DNA of 64,000 nucleotides, taken from the NCBI RefSeq assembly GCF_027172205.1, contig NC_070611.1, positions 54,183,979-54,247,978 on the forward strand, in the 5' to 3' direction. Numbering within the stretch: the stretch's first letter is position 1; each line of letters starts with the position of its first letter. The translations under genes were made by a program, and so were the position numbers. The notes below the pieces were generated by a model. It saw only the letters and a list, made by a program, of their open reading frames with translations. It did not search any database and had not been told where the DNA came from. Below are positions 40,506 to 51,670 of the stretch, piece by piece. The stretch is from Podarcis raffonei. Its lineage: Eukaryota > Chordata > Lepidosauria > Squamata > Lacertidae.

Positions 40506-40550
40506 ACCCGGAAGTAAACAAATGATTCTTTAAAACATGTTCTTTTTTAG

Positions 40551-40655
40551 ACAGGGATGGGTAACCTGTGGCCTGACAGATATTGTTGGAGCACAGTGCC
40601 AATAGGCTCAGCAGTCCATCAACTTCTGGAGGGCCAGAGACTCCCCATTGCAGCT
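40551..40655. mobile_element. Palindromic MITE, diverged
   Basis: ACAGGGATGGGTAACCTGTGGCCTGACAGATATTG...CTTCTGGAGGGCCAGAGACTCCCC. Confidence 0.55.
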
Positions 40656-41177
40656 TTAAGAGCACTTCAGGAAAAGGGACAGCTCTTCTCCCCACTTACC
40701 TTTTTCAGTCTTTGCCAGAGAATTTCTGCGGCGCATCTCACAGGAAAGCCAGCAGGGGGGAAAAGACTTGTTATCCTTGCCCCTCTTGTGTGAAAACAAT
40801 CCTGTTACAATTGAGTCATATTTATAGTCCAAAGCCAATTCAACAGGAGACCAAGTCAGGTAGGATTCAAGGCAGAGTAATATTTTTTAAAAAGAGCAAT
40901 AATTAAAAAAGCTACAAAGGAGAACAACAACAGAAATCTCAATCAGGAGAAACTTCTAGCCTTGACTTTCCATGGATCTCCTTCCAGCTCAACTGCCCTC
41001 TAATCAGCCCAGCCTTGCAAGCCCCACCCTCCAGCCTCTTGGCTTTCCTGGCTAGATAATTAACTGGATCACCTGTGAGTCAAAGGCTCAGTTAACTCTT
41101 TCCAATGCCTTTCTGCCATTGAGAAATGTGGCTCATGCAAACAGGGCTGTCAGCTACGGTGGCTAGTTTTGAAGGGC

Positions 41178-41298
41178 TGTTGTTGTTGTTTAGTCATTTA
41201 GTCGTGTCCGACTCTTCATGACCCCATGGACCAGAGCACGCCAGGCACTCCTGTCTTCCACTGCCTCCTGCAGCTTGGTCAAACTCATGCTGGTAGCA
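41178..41298 (-). mobile_element. BovB/RTE LINE 3' end fragment
   Basis: Inverted copy of the end of the 15160-15810 element: TGTTGTTGTTTAGTCA...GTGTCCGACTCTTCATGACC...ACCAGAGCACGCCAGGCACT. Confidence 0.88.
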
Positions 41299-41514
41299 AG
41301 TAAGGGGAAATGTGTGTGCGTCTTATGGAGCGAGTGCAGGCTGTGCAGCTATCCCAGAAGCCAGAACAGCAAGAGGGATTGCTGCTTTCACTGCGCAGCA
41401 ATCCCTCTTGCTGTTTTGGCTTCTGAGATTTAGAATATTTTTTTTCTTGTTTTCCTCCTCCAAAAACTGGGTGCGTCTTGTGGTCTGGTGCGTCTTATAG
41501 AGCAAAAAATACGG
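41299..41514. mobile_element. TIR DNA element fragment (GCTCCATAAGACGCAC family)
   Basis: GTGTGTGCGTCTTATGGAGC at the left and TGCGTCTTATAGAGCAAAAAATACGG at the right. The outer left terminus is missing, and it abuts BovB and SINE pieces directly. Confidence 0.7.
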
Positions 41515-41515
41515 C

Positions 41516-41702
41516 ACCTTCCTGCCAGAGCGGTACCTATTTATCTACTTGCACTTTGACATGCTTTTGAACTACTAGGTTGGCAGGAGCTGGGACCGAG
41601 CAATGGGAGCTCATCCCGTTGCGGGGATTCAAACTGCCGACCTTCCAATCGGCAAACCCAAGAGGCTCAGTGGTTTAGACCACAGCGCCACCAGCGTCCC
41701 TC
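41516..41702 (-). mobile_element. Sauria-type SINE, head half
   Basis: Inverted: CTTCCTGCCAGAGCGGTACC...GTTGCGGGGATTCAAACTGC...TTTAGACCACAGCGCCACC. The 3' half is absent. Confidence 0.85.
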
Positions 41703-41953
41703 TCCAGCATCCTAGATCTGCCCAATTAGCATGAAATGGGAGCTGTTTAGCCTCTGTAACCTCCAAAGCTAAAGCCAAGGGAAACTGCTTTGCAGAACTG
41801 TGCATAATAGGCAAATTTGAGTATAAAAATGTGTATTGCAGGATAAATTGACATTGATGGATTTTTATAGGATTTAAAAAAAAAAAAGATTTGCAAACCA
41901 AAGTGGAAATGTGATAATTTAGGATTGGGAAAGTGATAAATTAAAGCCGTCAT

Positions 41954-42364
41954 GCAGGACTGGGCAATATATCAATATATTGTCCTAAACTGGTTTGAAA
42001 TCCACATCATGATATCGGTTTCATAATTTTTGACCTGGCAATATATCATGAATCATGATGATGGTGATGATGTATGTGTGCTATGCAAAAATCAGAATGT
42101 GGGGGAAACCAGCCAATGCTTCTCTCAATTACTACAGCCCCTGTTAAAACTGCTGGCTCCGTTCTCCCATGCCTCATGCAGGGGGCAGCGAATTACAAGA
42201 GCAGGCACTGGCAAAAATCATGATGCAGGAAAAACCATGAAGCTAGTCAATGCCTCTGCATAGCTCCGTTCTTCTTTCAGACATTGTGATGTATCGGTAT
42301 ACTGTGATGTTTACCTGGTGATACATCACAATGTTGAAAACTAGATATTGCCCAGCCCTACTGA
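41954..42364. mobile_element. hAT-like TIR element (GGGCAATAT ends)
   Basis: CAGGACTGGGCAATATATCA at the left and GATATTGCCCAGCCCTACTG at the right, with AT-rich palindromic arms (ATCATGATAT, TGATGTATCGGTATAC). Confidence 0.75.
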
Positions 42365-42617
42365 CAAGATTCACCCATCCCTAAGTCCCACACATGTCTA
42401 CTTATAAGAAAGCCCCACTAAGTTCAGTGGGACTTACTCCCAGGAAAGTGTGTATATGCTTGCAGACATAGTCACATGTTGCCCCCTGAAATGGAAAGTT
42501 GCTTCCCATGCCAGGGACAGCCGCATATATTTTTCCGCCTGAGGCAGAACAGCAGAGCATCTCAATCTGACTCAACTAACACTCAGTTTCCCCCAATTTG
42601 GTTCGGAACTTGCAACT

Positions 42618-42762
42618 CAGCCGAACCCAGAGTTATGTTTAGGGAAGTTTTTAATGTTTAATGCGGTATTGTGTTTTTAATATTCAATTGGGAGCCACCC
42701 AGAGTGGCTGGGGAAACCCAGCCAGATGGGCTGGTATAAATAAATTATGATTATGATTATGA
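42618..42762 (+). mobile_element. L2 LINE 3' end
   Basis: TTAGGGAAGTTTTTAATGTT...CACCCAGAGTGGCTGGGGAA...ATAAATAAATTATGATTATG tail. Confidence 0.85.
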
Positions 42763-43948
42763 TTCTTTGCTAATGATGTCACATTATTAGCCTATAGTTA
42801 GGTTTCTCCAGTCTAATCAGAACGACATCAAATATTTGCAGAACCCTTCCCCACACCGCCCTGAACTTTCACAAGAAAAGTATGTGTGTTTGGATGACAG
42901 TGATAGTGTACAAACCACGTCTACCTCCAATTTGCAAGTGCTTTCACCTAAAGTCTGGTTACAATGAATAAGGTAGCAGCTTTGACCCAACGCTTCAACT
43001 CTTCCATTAGCATGATAACATATGCAAGATGGCAAGAAAAAAATTATATTAATAACTTCTGAAAACTGTGCTTTATTTCAAACCATTTAATTAGGTGTTC
43101 ACTGAGTGTATAAAAAGCTTAGAAATGCTCCTTAGATTTTGGACCTAATGTCACTTTAATATGAAAGTTTCCATTGTGAACTTGGATGAGATTGGAATTT
43201 TACCCTCAAAAACATAGAAAACATTTCACATCTTTTAGCAAACTAAAATGGGAAGTTCAACATTTCCTGTGATTGTCTACCATTTTATACAAAATGTTAT
43301 ATCTCAACAATGACTGTACAGTCAGTGTTTACATAATCACTATCTGCTAAGGCCTTCAGTGCTGATAGAAAGAAGCTTACTAGACACAGTTTAGAAAACC
43401 ACAAATAAGAAAGTAGTTCAAAGTTGCTTGTCTATTTGGCTACATGATGCTAAATCATTCAAACCAGCCAATCATACACATTGGGAACACTCTCAGTCAG
43501 ATTTTCATATATGTATGAAACATTTTTCAGGTGGGATTCCATCACTACCAGCTAATTCAGGTTGCACAGTTAGAACTTATTTGGTGTTCTTGGACATCAA
43601 ACTCACTCCCCAACCCACCCAAAATCAGATTTTTTGCAATAAGGAATGTGATGGGGAAATGCACTAGGGATAACATTTGCTTGATTCAATGTCGTCTAAC
43701 CTCCCCACACACAAATCAGAATGAATGTGCAATAAATAACCAATGCTGACTGATCTCCCTCCAAACTTTGTGCAAACAAATAAGGATAAAATGCCCAATG
43801 AAAAGGACATCTGGAAGTGACCTGGGCTTTATCAAGTGCACAAACAGAAGAGGCCTCCACTAGTGCAATGGGATTGCATCTTCCTTTTCCTCCCACAAGC
43901 TAACCGCACCCTGGGGTGCCCTCAAATCTGCTTCAAAAGTTCTGGAGA
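42763..43948. other. Unassigned intergenic stretch
   Basis: No exon, RNA gene or clear repeat was recognised. Moderately AT-rich, non-repetitive looking. Confidence 0.5.
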
Positions 43949-43951
43949 CGA

Positions 43952-43994
<43 letters not shown>

Positions 43995-43995
43995 G
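43949..43995. repeat. (GAAA)n microsatellite, left
   Basis: About eleven AAAG units directly left of the LTR-like sequence. Confidence 0.95.
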
Positions 43996-44336
43996 GTTAT
44001 GTACCTACTGACTTGAATAGGATTCAAAAGGCAGAAGTCTGATTGGTCCTAGAACAATAGGATTCAGAATGCAGCAGTCTGATTGGTCCTAGAACAATAG
44101 GGTCCAGAATGCAGCAGTCTGATTGGTCCACAGAAGCCACCCAATCTAGTTTCAGGTGGAAGTGAATCTGCAACCTGATTGGCCTACAGGTGAATCCCGG
44201 AATTAGCTAATCACGTGGGGCCCATTGTGTAAATAATGTCTAATGTCAGACATTCTGGGGAAACTTCCATTTTTCCTCCTCACCACTATGAGCAGAATAA
44301 AGAGCATGAAATCCACTCTCGACTCCGAGTATATTT
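43996..44336 (+). mobile_element. Probable solo LTR of an endogenous retrovirus-like element
   Basis: Fossil. About 340 bases with LTR-like order: three tandem units of about 41 bases, each with a CTGATTGGTCC (CCAAT-box) core, then GATTGGCC, then AATAAA at 44295-44300 followed by a short run to TATTTCA. No internal coding region is attached, so it looks like a recombined solo LTR. It sits inside a GAAA microsatellite. Confidence 0.55.
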
Positions 44337-44337
44337 C

Positions 44338-44383
<46 letters not shown>

Positions 44384-44384
44384 C
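44337..44384. repeat. (GAAA)n microsatellite, right
   Basis: About eleven AAAG units directly right of the LTR-like sequence, same phase type as the left one. Confidence 0.95.
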
Positions 44385-45723
44385 TCCCATTGGTGCCAAT
44401 GAAGGCTTTCCTTCCATGGCTGATAGCAAGCATAAAGAGGAGCAAATTTTTGGCAGGATTGTTGCAGAAGAGATGAGGATGTTAAAGACAATAAAATAGG
44501 TGTATATGGCATCACATGAATTGAAACATACATTATTTAGCCTTCCCCCCCCCACTCTTTTACATGGATCCATGTACAGACTGTGTTATATTTGATATGA
44601 TTTTGATTTTTCATGCTTGTAGCTGCTGAATCCAAGGTTTTGGTTTGTGACCCTCTCAAGTTGCATTCTGTGTTGCAAAACTAATGTTACCATCACTAGT
44701 TAATACACAAGCATGTGTCATTTACAGCGTGCTCTCAGTCCATCTTGCAAAGCCATGCACCATACACAAATGATTATTATTTCTCAGGATCAATGGGGGG
44801 TAAAGCCCCCTAACTGGTGCGATGGCACTAGACCTGATCAAGCATTAGCAAGGATAACTGAAGGCAGTAAGCATCACCTGTGAGAATATAATCATATCCA
44901 TATGCTTAATTCTACCAGTACTATGAACTTCAAAAGAGGTGTGAAATTGGCTGCTTGAAAGCTGCATCTGGTTTAGTCAATGTCACAAAAAGGAAATTTC
45001 CTCCCTCCCACTTTGCAACAGGCAATATGATCACTTGGAATTATATGTGTCTGTCCTTTTACACACTACTAATAATAACAGTAATAACATGTGTGAGTGT
45101 GTATGTGTATATATACCCAAAAATCAGAAGTTTCAGATTTGGGGAGGGCTTCTTTACCATTCTAAAGATGCCCATTATAATCACACACACGTCTTTTTCG
45201 GCAAGGCTTATTTCAGTTTTTTAGAGTCCATCTTGGAGTACATCAAAAAGTATCATTGGCCAAGGTACACTGCTCAAATCAAACTTTTTAAAAAATGAGC
45301 CTGTGTACCTTAACAGCTCTGCAGTACCACTTCAATATCTACAAATAGCTATTGCCTCTACACAGCCAGCATTTAGGGATTCCGTATGCATTCAGACAGA
45401 CACATCTCTAGGAGTCTTTCTTCAAGGACCGGATGCTCTCGTGCCCATCTGCATGGCAGATGAGGACAATATCAGGATGCACATGGGCTGTTGCTTGCAC
45501 AGTCAAAGGTGTGACTCATCTGCACAGGGTTTCCTGTGCATTTGATTTTTCAGGAACTCTCCATCTGGTATGAAAACACCAAACTGGAAGCAGAAGATGC
45601 TCCAATGCAGGCACGCTCCGAGTTGTGAGGGTGGCGTTAAATATAAGCTAGGAGAAGTCACCACAAAATGAGAGCTTTGAAGTTCAGGCTTCTGGTTCAC
45701 CCCTCCAGCTCTTGTTATGCTTC
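44385..45723. other. Region downstream of the SLC7A11-like gene, including its 3' UTR
   Basis: The 3' UTR must lie here (- strand), but no clear AATAAA was found close to the stop. No other gene seen. Confidence 0.45.
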
Positions 45724-45788
45724 TCAGTAAGTCCTGATTTCTTGTTGCACCACCTTCAAGAGGATCTGAAGCTTCAGTGTAAGAGAAT
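45724..45788 (-). CDS. SLC7A11-like exon 12 (terminal)
   Basis: 65 nt including TGA at 45724-45726; acceptor CTATTACAG. Encodes [20 protein letters not shown], aligning with the ITRTLQIILEVVPEE tail of xCT. It enters in phase 1, exactly what exon 11 supplies. Confidence 0.88.
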
Positions 45789-48700
45789 CTGTAATAGTAA
45801 GGGGTTAGATATATAAGGGCAAAAGTATTTCATGTTCTGGTGTTCCTAAAGTACGAATTATGTTTCTTCCAAAATTGGAAAAATTAATGTGGAAACAGAA
45901 TGGGATGGAATTAGGGTTATAAAAAAAGAAGAAGCAAAAATGGCACAAATTAAATATGGACAGATTTGAATCCCTTCCTCAGCCCCCTATCTGCAACACG
46001 TGGATATTAATACTGACTTATTTTAAGAAGTTATTGTAAGGATTACAAGGGCATAATACATGTAAGCATGTTAAACTCTCAGAAGTACTTTATGGATGCT
46101 TAGCATCAATATTAATATAATTATGTGATTGCTCAAAACAGGGCTACTTGGAAATGCCCCCATAATATTGGACGGTAAGTTTGCAGTTCCATTTCTCCCT
46201 CTCTAGAAGTTGCCATAAGGCTTGTAGCTTGAATCTCAATTGCTTGTACAGAGTGCTCCTCTTGGTTTTCCTCATCCCCTTCCCAAATAACATTTCCCTT
46301 TGGGCTTCTTGCAATTCCCCTTTGATCAAAGGAACTCAAAATATTGATTTCATTGTAAAAACAAACACAAAAAACCCTTCAAAAAGCAGAGCATTTTCTT
46401 AGGTAACTTGAAAAAGCTCAAAAATATAATGAATGAAGCTGCAAATTAAACACACCATGGCAGCCATGCCTTCCTCACTGGCATTTTTTTAAAGTATTGG
46501 GTTTTTCCATTCCATAATAAGGATTGGAAACACAACTGGAGCTGTTAGGGGTACTCCATAATACTCGTTCCGCATTTGTAAGGACACATATTTCAGTGTG
46601 TCAGTACCCCCACACTGGAACTCCCTGCCGAATGACATTTTTTGTTTAGACAAGACCCAGCTATAGAATGTTGATGTGTCTTTTAATCTGCTTTTAGCTT
46701 ATCGTTGTTTTTAATTATTTTTGAATGTTATAAATATCTGTCTTTAACTGTTTTTACTGATAGTTTCATATTTTATTCTTTTCTGTATGCTGCTTTGCGG
46801 GTTTCCCCCCCAATACACACAATCAAGAAGCATTGATAACCAATCAATAATAAATCTCCCCCTCATTCCTGAGGGAATACAGCTCTCGACAGCCAGATCA
46901 AGCTCTGGCTATGCAGCGATTGTTAAAGAATACCGTACTGAATATGATCATTCAAAATTACCCAGCAGTTTCTACTCACAGAATGTGGTGCTGCAACACT
47001 TTGGCATTGACCTGTTGATGAACAAATAGTAAATGGGAAACCCACTTAAAACCATGGCACAGCCAATGCTGATATTGATTGGGTCCGAGTAGAAAGACAT
47101 CGCCACAGTGAAAAGGCAAATGATTGTAAAGGAAACAGGAACGAAGAGAGGAACCTGGATAGGAAAAAAGAGTTCCAAAAGTGAAGTTACTTTTACAAGT
47201 GGGCCCTGAAAGGCTGAGGAAGTTTGCAGGTTTCAAAACATTTGAGAAGCAAAAGGAGGACTGGAGGAAAATGAAAGCTCCTAGAGAAAGACGCATATAC
47301 CTAGAGGTATTTGCAACGCAAATAAAAGGCCTTTGACCCATGACAAAGGACTGAATGTAATTGTTAGAACTCTAATTAAAATGTTTATTTGGGTGGGTGG
47401 GGAAAAATCTAACACATGAATGAGAGCTTTACCTGCACACTGTGTGGTCCAAGTCCCAAGTTCTACAGGGATATCCTTGAGAGGTAAACAAGGTAATTGG
47501 GGGTTTAAGCTTACAATTCCTCTCCTCTGCCATGCATCCTAATAATAATCCACATAAGGATTATTATTATTTCCAGATGGGCACAGGAGCTGCATGTACT
47601 TAATCTGTGCGCCCAAGTCTTGAGAAGAGAAGCTCCGTATGAATGAGACATGCAAACATTCTTTTGCTTTCAAAGGTGTGGAAATAAGGGTTCTAGCTTA
47701 TGTCCACAAGGCGGCAGTAGATGCACATATTATAAGCACTGGTCTTCTCGAATTTAATTTGTATGGTTTCTTCTTGGTGTTTTTTTCCTTCCAAGTTTTG
47801 TGAGCGGCTAAAAAAACAGCAAAGCACTACCCCGCATTTTCGAAGTGCTTTTGGTAGTGGCTATGAAGACATACCAAAAGCATGTTATTCCTGATTATGG
47901 AAAATAAGGTAGCCAGGTGAAAAAAGGAATCCTGGGCTCTTGCACGTTTAATAGTGATGTAGAAGATGGAACTTCAGCTGGTGTAGATTCTCTTGCAAGC
48001 GACACCTGCTGACATTTCTTTTTCTATACAGCTATTAAAGGTACAGGAGTCCTCCTTTCGCATCTGGCCACCCAAAGAATGATAATGAAAATCCACCCTG
48101 GGACACCTTGGAAGTAGGGCGAATATTTCTTCTCTAAGCAAACAAGCAATTCATGTTTGTTGTTTATTTGTATCCCACCACCCTTTCTTCAAGGAACACA
48201 GGGCAGCATACATAGCTCTCCTCCCTAGGGGCAGAGGAGAAATTCAGTTCAGTATGCATTTAAAGCAGAATCTCTCAAAATTCACACTTTCTCCGAACAA
48301 TGTGTACAAAAATGGACATATTGGGGGCGGGTGCACATTAAATGAAGATATTGGGGGGAAATGACATACAAAAATCCATTATATTATGGGAAATAGCTTG
48401 CAACAGTGTGTGCATTAGGCAAGAGTGCATCTAAAAATGGGCTTCTTAGGAGAAAATTGCCCTAAAATGCTAAGAATTTTCATGAGGTTTTGTGGGGTTT
48501 TTTAAATGCAAATTACTGCAGAACACAGAAAACTAAATTTAATAATGGATAAATGAGAAACTGAGAGATGCAAAATTGACAGATCCTTCCATCCCTATTC
48601 TGCCCCCCCCCATTTTATCCTCACAACAACCCCCAGTCAGGCTGAGAGGGAGTGTGCCTGGCTTGAGATCACAAGATGCTGTAAACAGCTCAGAGATGCC

Positions 48701-51614
48701 GTATGATGCTCTAAACTGCTCAGAGGTTTCTTTGAAATATGGAGCGGTGTATGAATTTCCTTTTAAAATGTCTGAGTTGGGGGGCTGAACATGGGTCACC
48801 TATTTCTTTTTAACCACTTAACACTGTTTCTGATCAGTTGTTGTTGGGTGTGATATTTGTTGGGCATACTCTGAGGTGGGAGCTGAACCACTTGGCTCAC
48901 AGCTCCAGCTCTTAACCTTACTCTTACTTATTAGCACAGAGAGATGGGTCTAAGTACATACCTGGTCTAAAATAAAGAGCAACAGAGGGAGAATCATGGG
49001 AGAAAACAGGCTAGCAGACCCTTACCTTGAATGGGCTTGTTATCTCAGGATGACGGCAGCGGTGAACTATCAGCCCAAGGGTGGCTAATCCTATGAAGAG
49101 CCACCGGGAGAAGCTGAAGAAGTTCAGCAGGTGGTAGATATCTCCCACACAGATCATGGCTGTGACCAAAGGGAACTGAGGAGTGTAGAAGGAGGGGAAA
49201 TAGATTTAGTAAACCACCATCTCAGATTGAACACACAGACGTAGCTGAAAACCTAGAACAGGGATGGGAAACTTGTGGCCTTTCAGATGTTGCTGGACTG
49301 CAAGTTTGTGTACACACTCCCATTTTCTGTGTACCCAGTGCGCTTCCACTCCTGGTGTGGGAAGCAGTGTGCACAAAACATTAGCCAGAATCCATATCCT
49401 GTAGTTTCTTAGGAAATACTGTTCAGCCTCAATCTGAATTGAGAAAAAGAATGACCTAGCTGCATTTTAAGCCAGTAATGTGTACACAACTTTTTAGAGT
49501 AGGCCCATTGAGACCGACAGTCCTTAAATTACTCATGGGTATCTTAAACATTTCAGTGGGTCTACTCTAAGAATGACTAGGATGGAGTCAACCCATATTC
49601 TTACCATCAACATGACTGCTGGTAGGGGTGTATGTCTTTGAATATGGATCATGGAGAAGAGGGGAGGCCATTGCCCTTCTCGTGAAGCCACAAACAAGGT
49701 CCTAGAAGGAGAAAATAAATAAGCAGTGAAAGAACGCAATGAATTGGTCTGCAGGGGTGGGGAACCTCTAGAAGAGATGCTCAGCGCTGGGGTTCTCTTC
49801 CTCAGTTTCATGCTTTGGCCCTCCAGATGTTATTGGACTACAATGCCCATCAGCCCCAGCCAGAACAGCAAATGGTCAGGGGGGGATGGGAGCTATAGTC
49901 CAGCACCAACTGGAGGGTCACATGTCCCCCAGCCCTGATATGTAGCATGTAGTTCATCCCTCAACAACAACAACAACAACAATAATAATAATTTATTATT
50001 TATACCCCGCCCATCTGGCTGACCTTCCCCAGCCACTCTGGGCAGCTTCCAATCAAGTGTTCAAAACAAGATTTAAAAAAGAGGTCACTGACCTTGAAAA
50101 TGTAAAGATTCCTCCGTTCATGGTCCCAAAGCAAGACAAGGAAACCAAGATAGGCACCATTGAGATAACACTCCGGCAAGCTTTGTGTGCAAAGCTCTGG
50201 AAGAAAAGGCATGTTTGTGTTCAGAAATGTGAGGTTTATAATTATTGGTGAAGGAAAACCACTGAGTGGCCTTCAGTGAAAGCAGGCGTGATATGCTACA
50301 GAGCTCTGTTTCATTCTGATTTCATATTTACTTGTTGTTCCCCATGCCTCCCAAATCCCTGATTTTTGCTTGTCTTACTCATTTTACAAAAAGCTTAGAG
50401 ACATTATTACAAGGCCCTATCAGCACAGCGGGTTTCCCAAACTTGGGTCTCCAGCAGCTTTTGGACTCCAGCTCCCATCATACCAGTGGTCAGGGATGAT
50501 GGAAACTGTAGTCCCAAAACAGCTGGAGGCATACATTTAAAGCATCACCATGCCACTTTAAATAGTCATGGCTTCCCCCAAAGAGTCCTGGAAACTGTAG
50601 TTTGTAAAGGGCAATGAAAGTTGATAGGAGACCCTAATTCCATCCACAGAGCTACAATTCCCAGAGCACCCTGGGAAGAGGGGTTAACTCTTAAATCTCT
50701 CAGGGAACTGTGGGTCTGTGAGGGGACTTGCATCAGCACCACCAATAGGCAAGGCTGCTGGGAGCTGAAGTCCAACAACATCTGAAGGGCCACAGATTCC
50801 CTTCTCCCAGCTTATGAAGGACTGAGCTAGGAATGGGTGAATCGGTCCATTTCAGTTTCTCAAATTTTCAGTCTTATTCAGCTCTCCACATTTACACGTT
50901 CCTTTGAGAATTCTTTTATAGCTATATATAGAAGTCCTTCTGGAAATTCACCAGCATTTTAATGCAAATTTCTCCTAATAGAGGCGTTCCTCGCAGTTTT
51001 GCCTAATATATACATTTCTGCAAAGCAATTCCCCCTAAAATAATGCCTGTTTGTATGTTGGGCTGTTAATGCTGTGAGCCGCTCCATCATAGTCTCAGGT
51101 TGTCTATATGTGTAAATAAACTCTATATCATAAAGACACCACAGTCTCTGCTGACCCTCATTTCAAGGAAACTGAACCCTGGAACCCCCGGAATCTCACA
51201 CTGCTCAGAGACTGGGGTGGCGCACATACAATGGTTTGCTTTTCTGAGACTTCTCGATAACCAAACAACTCCTCATTCTGCAGAGGCTGAATTTAATTGC
51301 CACTGTCTTACATTCCAGTCCTCTCCCCTCCATCTACTGAAAACTGAACCCTCTTGGGGAAGAAGGGGAATTAATCTGATATTAACTACAACATTGGCTT
51401 TCGACTCACCACAGCTACTGCCTGGGAGGCCAGAACATCTGCTGCTGTCAGTACCGTGTAATAGGAAACATTAGTAAGCATATAACCCACAATCACAGTG
51501 ATCACAGACACAATCACTGCCAGAGGGATATTTCTACAAACAAAATGGGGAGGGGGAGAGAAAAGGATAGTCAGTACAACTGTTCCCATGTACATGCAAA
51601 ATTGCATTGTATTG

Positions 51615-51670
<56 letters not shown>

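Noticed and set aside
43996-44130. Direct repeats as a CRISPR-like array
   Set aside because: Only three diverged units of about 41 bases with no spacers, in a vertebrate genome; best read as LTR promoter units.
44203-44573. Open frames with FLSFFLSFFL or KKERKKERKK runs
   Set aside because: Translations of the GAAA microsatellites.
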